From positions 513,765-577,764 of the forward strand of contig MU004186.1 in NCBI GenBank assembly GCA_010093605.1: a stretch of 64,000 nt of DNA, given 5' to 3'. The position numbers and the translations under genes are program-made. The stretch is from Lophium mytilinum (taxonomy: Eukaryota; Ascomycota; Dothideomycetes; Mytilinidiales; Mytilinidiaceae). The notes below the pieces were generated by a model. That model did no database searches and had not been told where the DNA came from. It was given only the letters and a program-made list of their open reading frames with translations. Position 1 is the stretch's first letter. The number at the start of each line of letters is the position of its first letter. Below are positions 45,077 through 55,854 of this stretch, piece by piece.

Positions 45077-48000
45077 TTAATGACCATTCGCGCCGTCCGC
45101 CTCTGCGTGGTTATGCGAATTAGTGCGTGAGTGTGAGGTCAGGCCATTCCCGTGGTGGGAATGTCGATGTCGACCCGACCGTGATAACGACCCAACGTCA
45201 TGTTTGCCTACGCAAGTATTAGTAACAGAGTCCAAGGCTTGGACCGAGAACAGCTTACCATCACAGCACGCCCTCACGTTCTCCAGCCGATCCGATTCTT
45301 CTTCCTGCTGCTGAATGATTTGCCGCAGATCATCCGCCGAATCGTGCGGTTCTGTCTGGTACGGTGGAGTATCTTGAACGCTGACCTGGCTCTTACGAGA
45401 CGAGAACGATCCCCTAAGAGCCATGTTAGGTCTGAACATGCCACTCAAGCTACTAAACCGTCCTGACATTGAACCTTGAACGGGCCCTTGGGACGTAGCA
45501 AGCTGAGCGGCCGAGGGCTGTCGAGACCCAAGGGTGGGGTGTTGCGTTCGGTGAGGTGATGATGTCCGTCGACTAGTGTACGAAGAGAGAGACGCTCGCG
45601 ATCGTCCGGTTTGACGAGACGCGCTTCTATTGGCATACGCCGGATTAAACTCTTTCACGTCGTCTTCAGCTTCAGCAGCCTCGCCATCTTGCTCATTGCC
45701 AGTACGCATCAGGAGATACGATAGTGCATTGAACCATGTCTCGTGCCTCTGACTTGTTGTAGCAGTGAACTTCACGCTTCGGCCAGGTGTTAGAATCACC
45801 AGACTCTTGCGATGAAGCCCAGGAGGGTAGGGGTTATCGTCGGTCACGACCTGTACAGCCTGGATGGCTACACTCTTAGCTTTAAGCTGTGCTCGCCCAG
45901 CGGTAACCGGGTTCTGTTCGCTCCAGTACAGTGTTCGTGTATACGGATGCACCCAGAAAAAGCGGCGATGTCGATTTTCCGACATGTTTTCGCTTCCTGC
46001 CTTCCGAGTGTACTTCCATAAGAACTCTCCGATCATAGTCTGCGTAATTGCCTGGATCATGCGGGGATCTGTTGTGGCAGGATCAAAGCCTTCAGGTCCC
46101 ATAGAACCTCCAGCGGCATTGCCGAAGCGTTGATCGATCTCAGAGGTGAACGAGGACATTGAAGACCTCCGGCCAATCGATGAGCCAGCGTCGCTTCGCA
46201 TGGTGCTATTTCGAGGTCGAGGTGTGGCACTGCCTTTGGAAACAGGACTGGCTAACAGGTTTCCACTTTGAGACCGCACCGGGGTTCGTGGTCTGGCCTT
46301 ATACGCAGATGCCGGCATCATTGGCGGGCCCATAACACTGGCCGGTGTCGATGGCCGTATAGGGACCGGGGCGATCAAGGAAGCCTTTTGTGCAGCTGCG
46401 GCAGCTATGACCTGCTTGTGGTCGGCCGGAAGAGGTGGTGGTGAGGCACCACGTGTGCGGCCGCTTCCAGCACTGCCAGGTCTCCTCGGGGTCTTATGAG
46501 GATCAACCATAGTAGCGATATGTTGAGGTTTCTTGGGGCTGGCCGGCGGTGAGTTGAACCGTTTATCGACACCAGTGGCGCCAAGCGTCGCAGAGTTTCG
46601 TTGCTGGGGTTTCATAGCTAGAAGCTTGTCGATTTGATCCGACGATACCATGGTCTGGGTACCTCCGTCACTCGTGATTGTTCGCGGCGAGTGCACAGCT
46701 GTCCCTGGTCGACTCGCAACGGCGGTTTCGTTTTGAGCAATGCTCCGGGGAGCAGCAGGTACAGACATGGGCTCCACTGATGCTGATCTCTCCAATGCCT
46801 TGGGAGGAATCTGGGGAGCTTCTGCTGTTTCGTCGTGGGTTCCGTCTGCACTTGTCTCTGTACTCTTGCCCCATGGAAGGACCGAACTGAAAAAGCCTAG
46901 CGTCTGTTTTGGCTCATCTGCCGCAGAAGACTTTTCCCGCGCGATATCCCCATTTTGTGGAGACGTCGACACTGCTGCTACACGATGGGCCGTTGGAGGC
47001 CTTGAAGGCTCTTGTGGTTCATAATCTTGTTCAATGATTTCGGAGAATGATAGCACAGCTTCACCAAGAACGGGAATGGCCGGTGTCTGATCTCTGCCGT
47101 GAAAGCCTGCAATTGGCGGAAAGCCTGGAACTGTAGGCGACTCGGGCTTCGTCTCTTGGGAAAGAAGAGTAGAAAGCCTCTGTGCTTTTACAGCGGGTAC
47201 AGGCGACAGCGGCTCGGTTTGCTGTTGCGTAATTCCAGAAAATTTAGGAGCAGATGGTACTGGTGGCTCAACAGGCTCAGTCTGCAGCTCCGAAATCGAC
47301 GAGATGTTGAAAGGCGGCGAAGGGAACTTGTCCAGCATTGGCGTTCTAGGCTCGGTCTGTTGTTCGGAAATGGAAGATATGCTTAGAGCAGACACAGTGC
47401 GAGGTTCTTCTGGCTCTGTTGCGACCACAGTCGCAGCGATAGGCTCTGCGGCCGGCTCTGGAACTAGGGGTTTGGTTTGCTGTTCCGATATGGTCGAGAT
47501 GCTGAAGACGGTAGGAGCAGGGGGTTCTTCAGCTTCTTTTGCAAGCACGGCCGCGGCGATGGGCTCTGGGACCAGAGGCTCAGTCTGCTGTTCCGCTATG
47601 GTTGAAATACTGAACACTGGAGTAGGGCGGCTCTCCGCTTCTGTTGCGACTACGGCCGCAGCGATGGGCTCTGCGGTAGGCTCTGGAATGATGGGCTCGG
47701 TTTGCTGTTCCGCTATGGTCGAAATGCCGAAGACAGGGGGAGCAGGAGGGGTCTCAGCTTCTGTTGCTGTTCCAGCATGTGACACAGAAGGTAGTATAGG
47801 CGCGGGAGGCTCGACAGTGATAGGTTCAGTTTCTTGTTCAGAGATGGAAGACATGCTCAGGGCAATTGGAGCATGAGGTTCTTCCAACTCTGTGGTGGTC
47901 CCAGCATGGGAGACAGCTGCCGCTGCTGCCACAGGAGTCTCTTCGAAGATTGCCTTTCCTGGTGAAGCTTCCTCAACAGCGGCTTCGTCCGCACCAGTTG

Positions 48001-50362
48001 TCGCTTGCTCAGAGATATTAGCTTCTTTCTTGTCCTCGTGGCCACGGGTACTCTTGCCAAGACCAAAGCCAATGCCTCCAGCGAGGGCAGCACCTATTGC
48101 GCTCGAAGCATTCGACAGTATGCCTTTTGACTCTGGCTCCCATGGGTCTGTCATCATATAGGAGTCAACCATCTGTGGCCGAGGCTTAAGCTCAGGCTTC
48201 GGAACGGGTTCCATGGGGGACACGGCAAGAGGAGACCTTCGCACAGCCTCAGGAGAGGATTCAGGAGAGAGAAGAACAGATCTGCTTGGTGTTCCATCGG
48301 CAACACTGCCATCTTCACTCTCGCCACTAAGATTTCCGAGCTCTGCGAACAAGCTTTGGCCTTGAGCGGGTGTGCTTGAATTGCTCGCCAAGCTCGCTGG
48401 AGAGTCTTTAGCTGGGGGAGTGTTGGTAAACAGGTCACTGGAGTTCTGCGATCGGCGGTATCCACCTTGCCCTCTGATCTTGAGGCGATAGCGAGGGTGC
48501 TGAGCCTGGACTGGAGTGCGAACATCCATGTCATCTCCCTCTTCTCCAGAAGTAGACGCGGTGCTCTGGTATGAGTTGCGGTTTCGGGGAATTGAAAGAG
48601 GCGATGGTCTCGAGTGTCGAGCAGCAGGTGTTGCAGAAGCATTGCCTTCAGTTTCTGTGAGATCATCACTGCTGTCACCGTCCAGAGTCTCAGCGCCAGT
48701 ATGGAAAGCATCGGTTTCCGTCGTGGTGCCATCACGTTCGTTGGCGGTCTCGAAGGCATCGGAATTCTCGGTCGCAGTCTCAAATGCCTCGTTGCTTGTG
48801 TCGACGGCGGAACTGTGACCAGGCGAGAGACGGCGAGCTCCAACAGACCCAGGGGCTAGCAGTGATCTTGATCGCCGGCTTGGGGACTCTTGACCGTCAT
48901 GCTCCTCCCATTCTTCATCATCAACAATGATCTCTTGATTGCCACTCCTGACGGCTCCTAGCCGGTCAGGTCTTACAGGCTTCTTGAAGACATCCTTTTC
49001 GTTTGGCTTGCGCCTCTTTCCAGCACTGCCGAGTCCGTTAATGCCGCCGTCTCGCTTGGTCTCGAGCTCGTCACGAGCATCCTGCAACATCCGTTTGAGT
49101 TCAATCTTCTCAGTCTTCTCGCGATGGATGTTGTTCTTGAGGTTCTGGATCATGCGGTGGGCGTGAACAAGCGAGTGCTTGAGAGTCTCGGATTCCAGCT
49201 GCCCGTGCCTAGGGGTAGCTTTACTTGGTGATGGAGGCGGCGAGTGCTCGGGAGTGATAGTGTCGCCCTCCTTGCCGTCATTGTCCGACGAAGTGTCATT
49301 TACACCACCGTGGTCGTCAGATCTCATGCGGTATGCGACAGCTCTGGCCAGTTCCTGATTCTGTGCGGCGAGTTCTTCAACTTTACGTTGAAGGGCACCG
49401 CGCTCTGTCTCACCCACATTGACATTGCGGCGAAGGCCAGTAAGCTCCGATTCAGCTTGCTTAGTTTTGGCGGTATGGTCCTCACTGAGCTTGGCATGTG
49501 CTTGCTTGAGCTCTTCAAAATCCCGCTCCACGGTGGACTTTTCGGTTTTGGCAAGGTTTAGACTCTGATTGAGGCGCTGCTCCCTGTCCGCTAGCTCCTT
49601 TGCAGAGGCCTCAAAATCACGAACTTGGCTTTCCAGACTCCAATTGACATCCTTCAGCCGAGACTCGCTCTCATCCAGGGTTCGGATCCGTTGTGACAGT
49701 CCTTCCACCTCGATCTCCAATTGCGACCGTTCCAGGTCCGCAGCCTTGAGAGCATCATCTTTCTCTGCGAGAACCGTTTGTAGATCTCGGACTTGTGACA
49801 GTAGAGACGTGCTGATCTCAGTCGCAAGTGTGATATCGTGGATGCGACTCGGCTGTTGGTTTCGCTGTTTCCGCGACGGCGCGCTGACCTTGGATGGCGA
49901 GTGTTGAGCCTCGCTGGAATACACTGAAGCGCCAGCAGTAGTATCGGGAGCCTCTCCGCTAGGAACGCGGGACTTTGGCAGGAAGGCGCGTGCCGTTTCT
50001 CTTCCTACCTCATTGTACTCTTTTTCCAGCTCGGCGAGCTTCTGGCGCAGCTCCGGGCCGATCTCGTTGTCCTCCGACTGCTTCTCGACATCCTTCAGCC
50101 TCTCCTCCAAGTCCTTCCGCTGCTGGACAAGCGAGTTGCCCAGCTGAGAGGCCTCTTGTAATCTCCGTGTTGTTTCCTGCAAGTGTGCTTGTAGCGCGCG
50201 TTTTGTCTGGGCGGGGGAGCCGGTGGAAAATAGCGAGAACTGCTGGTTGTCGAAAGCGGAATAGCGATGCTTCTTGTTGTCCTGGGTGCTCGACACGAAG
50301 GGGTCCGAGCCGTTGTAATCCTCCACCGGCAGCGCGCCGGGTGCCAGATTCGCCGTGGCCAT
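45077..50362 (-). CDS. apsA: ApsA/Num1-like cortical anchor with PH domain
   Basis: Cortical protein that anchors dynein and positions nuclei (ApsA in Aspergillus, Num1 in yeast). Exons 50362-45259 and 45207-45077, intron 51 nt; 1744 aa. The N-terminus (TKRALQAHLQETTRRLQEAS, then EIGPELRQKLAELEKEYNEV) begins about 400 residues of coiled coil. A disordered middle holds seven or eight copies of an S-x-S-x-I-x-E-Q-Q-T-E-P motif at about residues 840-1045. A Num1/Mcp5-type PH domain at about 1445-1560 (MIGEFLWKYTRKAG, RRFFWVHPYTRTLYWSE, SVKFTATTSQRHETWFNALS) binds membrane phosphoinositides. A Ser/Arg/His-rich tail ends the protein. The intron has an ideal branch site (TACTAATAC) but contains no stop, so its retention would add 17 residues. 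Start placed at MATANL; an ATG 24 bp upstream is possible. Confidence 0.92.
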   Translation of the reverse strand: MATANLAPGALPVEDYNGSDPFVSSTQDNKKHRYSAFDNQQFSLFSTGSPAQTKRALQAHLQETTRRLQEASQLGNSLVQQRKDLEERLKDVEKQSEDNEIGPELRQKLAELEKEYNEVGRETARAFLPKSRVPSGEAPDTTAGASVYSSEAQHSPSKVSAPSRKQRNQQPSRIHDITLATEISTSLLSQVRDLQTVLAEKDDALKAADLERSQLEIEVEGLSQRIRTLDESESRLKDVNWSLESQVRDFEASAKELADREQRLNQSLNLAKTEKSTVERDFEELKQAHAKLSEDHTAKTKQAESELTGLRRNVNVGETERGALQRKVEELAAQNQELARAVAYRMRSDDHGGVNDTSSDNDGKEGDTITPEHSPPPSPSKATPRHGQLESETLKHSLVHAHRMIQNLKNNIHREKTEKIELKRMLQDARDELETKRDGGINGLGSAGKRRKPNEKDVFKKPVRPDRLGAVRSGNQEIIVDDEEWEEHDGQESPSRRSRSLLAPGSVGARRLSPGHSSAVDTSNEAFETATENSDAFETANERDGTTTETDAFHTGAETLDGDSSDDLTETEGNASATPAARHSRPSPLSIPRNRNSYQSTASTSGEEGDDMDVRTPVQAQHPRYRLKIRGQGGYRRSQNSSDLFTNTPPAKDSPASLASNSSTPAQGQSLFAELGNLSGESEDGSVADGTPSRSVLLSPESSPEAVRRSPLAVSPMEPVPKPELKPRPQMVDSYMMTDPWEPESKGILSNASSAIGAALAGGIGFGLGKSTRGHEDKKEANISEQATTGADEAAVEEASPGKAIFEETPVAAAAAVSHAGTTTELEEPHAPIALSMSSISEQETEPITVEPPAPILPSVSHAGTATEAETPPAPPVFGISTIAEQQTEPIIPEPTAEPIAAAVVATEAESRPTPVFSISTIAEQQTEPLVPEPIAAAVLAKEAEEPPAPTVFSISTISEQQTKPLVPEPAAEPIAATVVATEPEEPRTVSALSISSISEQQTEPRTPMLDKFPSPPFNISSISELQTEPVEPPVPSAPKFSGITQQQTEPLSPVPAVKAQRLSTLLSQETKPESPTVPGFPPIAGFHGRDQTPAIPVLGEAVLSFSEIIEQDYEPQEPSRPPTAHRVAAVSTSPQNGDIAREKSSAADEPKQTLGFFSSVLPWGKSTETSADGTHDETAEAPQIPPKALERSASVEPMSVPAAPRSIAQNETAVASRPGTAVHSPRTITSDGGTQTMVSSDQIDKLLAMKPQQRNSATLGATGVDKRFNSPPASPKKPQHIATMVDPHKTPRRPGSAGSGRTRGASPPPLPADHKQVIAAAAAQKASLIAPVPIRPSTPASVMGPPMMPASAYKARPRTPVRSQSGNLLASPVSKGSATPRPRNSTMRSDAGSSIGRRSSMSSFTSEIDQRFGNAAGGSMGPEGFDPATTDPRMIQAITQTMIGEFLWKYTRKAGSENMSENRHRRFFWVHPYTRTLYWSEQNPVTAGRAQLKAKSVAIQAVQVVTDDNPYPPGLHRKSLVILTPGRSVKFTATTSQRHETWFNALSYLLMRTGNEQDGEAAEAEDDVKEFNPAYANRSASRQTGRSRASLSSYTSRRTSSPHRTQHPTLGSRQPSAAQLATSQGPVQGSMSGRFSSLSGMFRPNMALRGSFSSRKSQVSVQDTPPYQTEPHDSADDLRQIIQQQEEESDRLENVRACCDGKLFSVQALDSVTNTCVGKHDVGSLSRSGRHRHSHHGNGLTSHSRTNSHNHAEADGANGH
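47140..47860 (-). repeat. Coding minisatellite in the apsA-like gene
   Basis: Seven clear copies and one weaker copy of a unit about 60-130 bp long, centred near 47220, 47275, 47355, 47475, 47580, 47700 and 47830. Each encodes a version of SISTISEQQTEP followed by a Pro/Glu/Ala spacer (PEPAAEPIAAAVVATEAE type). Units vary by substitution and spacer length, but frame is always kept. Confidence 0.85.
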
Positions 50363-51777
50363 GACGGCGGTTAGTCGACGGATCAAGCGTTCAATTTCCC
50401 ATCAGATTGGCTCTTATATTGCGCGGTTCGATGGGGTGGAGCAGCCGGGCGAGGATCGAATCCCGAGGTCGCGGGCGTTTGAGGGGGTGCGGGAAAAATG
50501 TCTCGTGTGATTATTATTAGATGTCTGAATCACACTCCCAACGCGACGACGGGTGAATGGCGGTATCCAAGACAGACGGCGGTCGAAGAAGAGGACAAAA
50601 GGAATGGCGAGGGAGATGGGTTTGGGCGACGACAGGAATGCGCGCTGGAGAGGCAGGTGGCGTGGGCCGTGGACGCGAATAGACGGGCGGTGGGCCTCCA
50701 GCTGTCAACAACAGCGGGTTCCAAGGTTGGCTACGCGTCACGACCGTCACAACTAAGGGCCGATGGTGATGCGCATCATAAGGCCGCGCCGGGCGACAAA
50801 GTAAGACAGACGGGTAGAGGAGCGACAGACGGGCAGCGGCGAAAGAGTCCCGGGCGGGAGTGAAGCAAGAGTTGTATGCGACGGGATCAGGGTTAGGGGG
50901 ATCCTAGCTTCGCGGAGATGATGCACCCACGGCCTTAGCACCATTGGGTGTCATTCACCAAACACCAATTGCCTGCATAATGCATAAGGCGGCTACCCTC
51001 GACAACATTCAGCGTGTTTTGACAGTGCCGCAGCGTTTCATTTGGCAGCGGGCGGCAAAGATCGATCGCCAGAAACGCACACCATCTTCACGCGATTCGC
51101 TTTCCCCACATCTCGCCAAGCCGGGCTCATCTTGTTTGTTAAGACGGTGCCCTTGCGCTTCTCTATCCATGGATTTCAGGGGAAAACCACCTACGTGTCA
51201 ATTATGTACTAAATCGCAGCGTCTGCACAGTATGGCCATGGATCCCTGACTGCTGTAAGTATGCGGTGCTACTTTAGTGTGGCATGTTAGCTAATGAGGC
51301 TTTGTGGTGGTCTCAAATCCGGGATCGAATAGGCCGTGCATTTTTGGTTAGGACACAAAAGAAACGAGGTCCTTCGTAGCGTATCAGAGTGATGAGATGT
51401 CGATGCAAGCGAGGATGACACAGGAGAAGATGTGGGCGCTTCACAATGAGTGGGCCAACTGGGAATAGATTTAGTCGTTACCCTTTTCTTGGTAAATATA
51501 AACAAATCATGCCGTGATCAATAAAGTTGAAACTCACAGATTGTCCTAAGATACAATAACCGTTTAGCCATCTGAATCATCTAGAACAGACTCGTAATCT
51601 CACCCATTTCATTTGGCAAGTACAGCCCCACAAAGTAAGGACATTCTTTTCTTTTTGGCTTCTTTTCTTTTTGGCTTCTTTTCTTTTTGGCTTCTAGCGC
51701 TCTCCACTTTCTACTTGTTTCCTTCTTGTAAAACAAATTAATAGTAGTATTTAAGAACCATCATTCCCAAAACTTCA
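50363..51777. other. 1.4-kb divergent intergenic region
   Basis: Holds the apsA promoter (GC-rich, 50363-50900) and the region upstream of the next gene. The ORFs in it overlap in several frames and none is convincing. A perfect 16-bp tandem repeat lies at about 51646-51694. Confidence 0.45.
51646..51694. repeat. Three-copy 16-bp tandem repeat
   Basis: Three tandem copies of TTTTCTTTTTGGCTTC just over 80 bp before a start codon; pyrimidine-rich, promoter-proximal. Confidence 0.8.
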
Positions 51778-52608
51778 ATGTCGCTAACTTCAAGCTTTCT
51801 ACACCGGCATACAGGTAACAAGAAGCCGACTATGAACCGCAATTCTACAGGCTGCTTGGGCTATGGCCCAAATCCCTTCATCAACAGACACAGCGGTACT
51901 CAAGGGCTCAACGGGAATGACACACCTGGTCTCGGTGGTTTCCCAAGCATGGGACGCTACGGTTCCATGTCAGCAAGAGAGGCACCACATGCTGCTCAGC
52001 AGGCCGCTGATGCCAGTCGAAGGCGTCGACACGACGACCCTCCGCCTTTCCCTCTGCACCGGCCTCTTAGATATCCAGAATACATTCCACAGCCCCGTTC
52101 GGCTTCCCTTGGTCACCACCCGCTCAGACCACCTCAATTACCTGCTCGAGTTCCAAACCACCGCTCACCTCCTTCTAATCGGGCCATCCGACGTCCAGAT
52201 ATCTACCAGCCGCTCTCTGGATATGATGGTTCAAGGCCCCGTTTCCCTCCGTTCGACCCGAGCTCTGACTACTCCGACTCCTCAGCAGATGACGAGGATA
52301 GACTCGCTCGGTTGCAGGAAGACCTCACACAGCGGGAAGAAGATCTCGTGCAGCGCGAACGGGATATGACAGCCTGGGGCGATGAGCTCTCCTTTCAGCA
52401 CAGGGAGGCAAGTGGGCGGGAGAATGAACTCTCCCTTCAGCATATGGAGGCAAGTAGGCGGGAGAATGAAGCCACTGTCAGGGAGCAGAATCTGAGTAGA
52501 CGGGAGGATGAAGCGATGATCAGAGAGCAAAATTTGATTAGGCGGGAGAGGCATATTCAATCTAGAGAAGAGAAGCTGCCGGTGGTGAGGAGCACAGCGT
52601 TCCATTAG
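51778..52608 (+). CDS. Coiled-coil protein A of a three-gene cluster, unknown
   Basis: Intronless, 276 aa. The first 165 residues are disordered and rich in Gly, Pro, Arg and Ser (GYGPNPFINRHSG, RRRRHDDPPPFPLHRPL). An acidic patch (SDYSDSSADDEDR) leads into a C-terminal Arg/Glu coiled coil of about 85 residues made of short units such as QREEDLVQRERDM, GRENELSLQHMEASRREN and REDEAMIREQNLIRRER. The same kind of tail is found in the next two genes downstream, but this one lacks the zinc finger. An internal ATG at 51832 is an alternative start. No known family. Confidence 0.65.
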   Translation: MSLTSSFLHRHTGNKKPTMNRNSTGCLGYGPNPFINRHSGTQGLNGNDTPGLGGFPSMGRYGSMSAREAPHAAQQAADASRRRRHDDPPPFPLHRPLRYPEYIPQPRSASLGHHPLRPPQLPARVPNHRSPPSNRAIRRPDIYQPLSGYDGSRPRFPPFDPSSDYSDSSADDEDRLARLQEDLTQREEDLVQRERDMTAWGDELSFQHREASGRENELSLQHMEASRRENEATVREQNLSRREDEAMIREQNLIRRERHIQSREEKLPVVRSTAFH

Positions 52609-52836
52609 GCGTGGATGGGGTTGGCGACGGGAAATTAGAGCGCAGCTTTCTTGTTTCATTGTGTCGCCATAGCCTGCACCTGGCCTTCATACACTTCTTT
52701 ACCACTGCTAGCCACCCTAGGCAATGGTATACGCGAGTGTTCTGTTTCGACAATCGTAGCCTAAATCGAGGTATTATGGGGTAAACTTTTCTTTTCTCTG
52801 AGATCATGCAGTTCCACCTGCATGATAAAGTCTCAG
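52609..52836. other. 3' flank of gene A
   Basis: 228 bp between gene A and a MITE. Nothing seen. Confidence 0.5.
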
Positions 52837-53045
52837 TACAGTACTAGGCCATGAGCCTGGGCACACAGACTCATTACAGCTCCGCTCCAACTTACACACT
52901 CGACACCATGGGCAGCTAGTTAGTCAAAAGATAGTCTAATTTGCACCCCTTGAGGGTTGATATTGGCCTTCAGTCTTCGAAATCCTGTGGGGGTACCCTT
53001 AGCAGTGGTGATCCAGTGTGCCCAGACTTGTAGCCTGTCACTGTA
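52837..53045 (+). mobile_element. TACAGT-ended MITE, copy 2 (209 bp)
   Basis: Begins TACAGT and ends ACTGTA with TA borders; the right end (GTGTGCCCAGACTTGTA) is identical to copy 1, the left end has diverged (GAGCCTGGGCACAC). The interior keeps GTCTTCGAAA and AGCAGTGG. Sits between genes A and B. Confidence 0.8.
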
Positions 53046-53504
53046 TTGCGGCATAAGTTCTTCTGGGGTGTTCGAGATGCCACGTGAAAACCACTTGAGA
53101 CATTGTGGATTGAACCGCCTCTTCCTGTCCAGTAGGTTTACTCAGGATATTGTGTATATCCTTCCTGCTAGCTAGCTTCGTCAACACCTCTCATCTTAAT
53201 TGCTTTTCTTTCTTGCTGTCGCTCACCGCTTGTGTGCAGTTCTAACCGTTTCTCGAATTCTAAGCCAAGCTCCAGAACATTTCCATTGCTTGCTCATTTC
53301 GCATTCACCGCTTGCCTGTCTCATCATTTCACCTATTTAGACAATTCTATGAAAAGACCCCGCCACAAGCTCTGTGTGCTCTGCATCTCTACCTCCACAT
53401 ATTGCAATCACGGGATCTGTGCACTCATCTGCCGCCGTCGGAAGTCTCTCCTCACATTCTCCAACGCCCACGTTCAGAGGCTCACAACACCTGCCACCGC
53501 CGCG
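53046..53504. other. Upstream region of gene B
   Basis: 459 bp. The frame of gene B is open through much of it (from 53232), with another possible start at 53349, but the composition is not coding-like. Confidence 0.45.
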
Positions 53505-55044
53505 ATGCAGCATCATCTCGCTGCAAACACCGACGCCTCGTACGTCCCGTTCGAGCGCTCTTCTTCCGGTTCCTCCGATTCCTCCTCCGAGCTCGAAGCT
53601 GGCGAAATCCGGGACACTCACACGGAGACGGAGAAGCCTGATCGCAAAGCTGACAATCGGCCCAACCGCAGTAGTGATACATCACGGCCGAACAGTCGCA
53701 GGGAACAGAGTATAGAGAATGCAGTATCAGCAGGTCGAATGGATGGACAGCGGATCTCCCGTGCGCCTAGTACCCGCCTCAAGCGACCACATCACGAGAC
53801 CTTCTCTATTCCCTCCATGAACACAGCACCTCGCTCGGAAGACGGTAGAGCCCAGCTCTCTGGTGCGCCTCCCACCAGCCTTAGTGGTAGAGCACGCATG
53901 TCTCTTGCACCTTCCACCCGTCTCGAGCGGTCAGATTCAGACCTTGAGGGCCTCACTTCTCCCTCTCAGACGAAAACCCCACCATCATACATCGAACCGG
54001 ACGAGCTGCCGCCAACCAAACGCCCGTGCCTTGCTATCTCCCCAGAGCAAAAGTATGTTGCGCCTTATAGACCCATTACGCTCGGTGTAAACCCTCGTAC
54101 GGGCGGATCTCTTCTCTATCGCGAGGGCTTACCGATGACTTGCTTCTATTTCATGCAGAAGGGCTGCTTCCGCACGGCGGAGAATTGCAAGTACGCGCAT
54201 TGGGATACGGGAGAATACTCCGAGGAGCCATTTACGACGTCGTGGAAGATGCAAATGCAGGATGTCAAGACAGCGCATATGAACAGTAAAGGGGAAAATG
54301 GTGAGTGGGCCTGCCTGTGTATAATCTTTTGGCACTATCAGAGTGGCTTTAGAGCGTTTCAGGCGTCTGAACGAGACAGAATGTCGTCGTTTTGGACGAT
54401 CTGGAAGCTCGCTGATGCAGGGTGGTGGAAGAGTGTATACAGCTCCATAACCAGACGTCATATTTACTGACCAAAATCCAATAGAAAGCTCCTCTTTCCA
54501 GAATCCTTCGGCTCGCCACTCCCAGAAACCACCCCCTTCTAAACCGAAGATCGAGCTTCGGTCAAAGATACGCCACCCAGGAGCCAGTCGCATGCACCGC
54601 GGCCGTGGCCACCGCCATATGGACTCCCCTCCACCCCTCGGTCCGCCTCTCAAGGCGACCCCGGAAGCCTCCCACAGCCAGAGCTACCAAGCTGAGCTCC
54701 TTGAAATCGACCGCCTCCTGGCCGAGCGAAAAGCTGTGGTCTCTGCCCTCGAGGCTTTAAATTGCTCCCCGTCAGCATCGAATCTGCGAATCCAGACACC
54801 CGTCGCTAACCCCCCTGAGCATGATGTGACGAACACAGGCATGATGAACACAGACATGACGGACACAGGCATGACGGAGTATGGAAAGCAGAAACAGGAG
54901 TTGCGGAAGTGGGAACAGAGGCTCAGAGACTGGGAGAAAGTCCTTGGTGGCCGCGAGGAAGCGGTGATTGCGGAAGAGGAGAGGTTGGGGGACTGGGAGG
55001 GGCTGTTAGGGCTCAGGGAGGAGAGGCTGAGAGGACGGGGCTAG
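53505..55044 (+). CDS. CCCH zinc-finger and coiled-coil protein B
   Basis: Exons 53505-54300 and 54485-55044 (intron 184 nt, long for this locus); 451 aa. The N-terminal part is disordered with the motif ELEAGEIRD. One CCCH finger lies at about 208-232: TCFYFMQKGCFRTAENCKYAH in two parts, C-x7-C-x6-C-x3-H, followed by WDTGEYSEE. The C-terminus has two coiled segments (SYQAELLEIDRLLAERKAVV, then KWEQRLRDWEKVLGGREE and EERLGDWEGLLGLREERL) separated by a small Asp/Met/Thr repeat (GMMNTDMTDTGMT). Single CCCH fingers of this type are common in filamentous fungi and probably bind RNA. The start at 53505 is by analogy with gene C. Confidence 0.7.
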
Positions 55045-55854
55045 CACTGTGTGGGGTGCCATGTCTGGGTACGGTTTTCTCAAGTATGGCGGGATTTTGA
55101 GAAAGCCATTTGCAGGGCGTCGAGAAGTTGCATTTCAGCTTGCGGCAAATTCAAATGAGTAGCCCCAAGGCATGATTGGAAATGAGCTCGCGAGCCTCTA
55201 CGTGTAGGAAGGTTGAAAGCTAATGCTGTAGACTGATGTTACGGCTGTCCGAGGTAGCTCAGTATACTTTTGGAGATTTGGAAGGACTATGCTCATGTGA
55301 CTTTTGAGTACTCGTAGATGACGCTATTGGGGGTGGCCCGTCGATCGCTCAGGTCGTTCGAACTGGTTCGGCTACATCTCATTCGTATTCAAGAGAACTT
55401 TCTGGATGGCTTCAGAGAGTGGAAGACAAGTGTACACAACCTGAAACTGCGTAGCGAGTGAAAGGTGGACCGCCCGTGCCTCAAAGGCAATTGAATATAC
55501 GTAGATGTACTTTACATACCCATACCCCTATTCCTTCAAGCATCCACCAAATGGTGGCTTAGTACTATTGATAGAATATCCGAAAGCCCACCGAAGATGC
55601 CCTAGCTCCTAGCCGCGGTAGCGATCTCAGCTAGAGTCTTCGTAGTCTCTACGCCCTGGATCCAATCTGCTTGTGTGTTTGCACAGGCGTGAAGACATGT
55701 GCCCCCCTTTTCTCTCTGGCTTATATTCACCTTTGCCTATAAAGTATCAAGAAAGACTCATCACTTTATAACAGACAACCAGCCTCATTCTCCAATCTCT
55801 TCCCTCCCCAAATCACCAGACACCCTACACCGCACAGCAAACACAACCCCAACA
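55045..55854. other. Intergenic between genes B and C
   Basis: 810 bp. Pyrimidine-rich near the gene C start; the gene C frame is open from 55699. Nothing else seen. Confidence 0.45.

Noticed and set aside
47304-47876. 190-codon plus-strand ORF opposite the ApsA repeat
   Set aside because: Antisense reading of the coding minisatellite; its repetitive translation mirrors the repeat.
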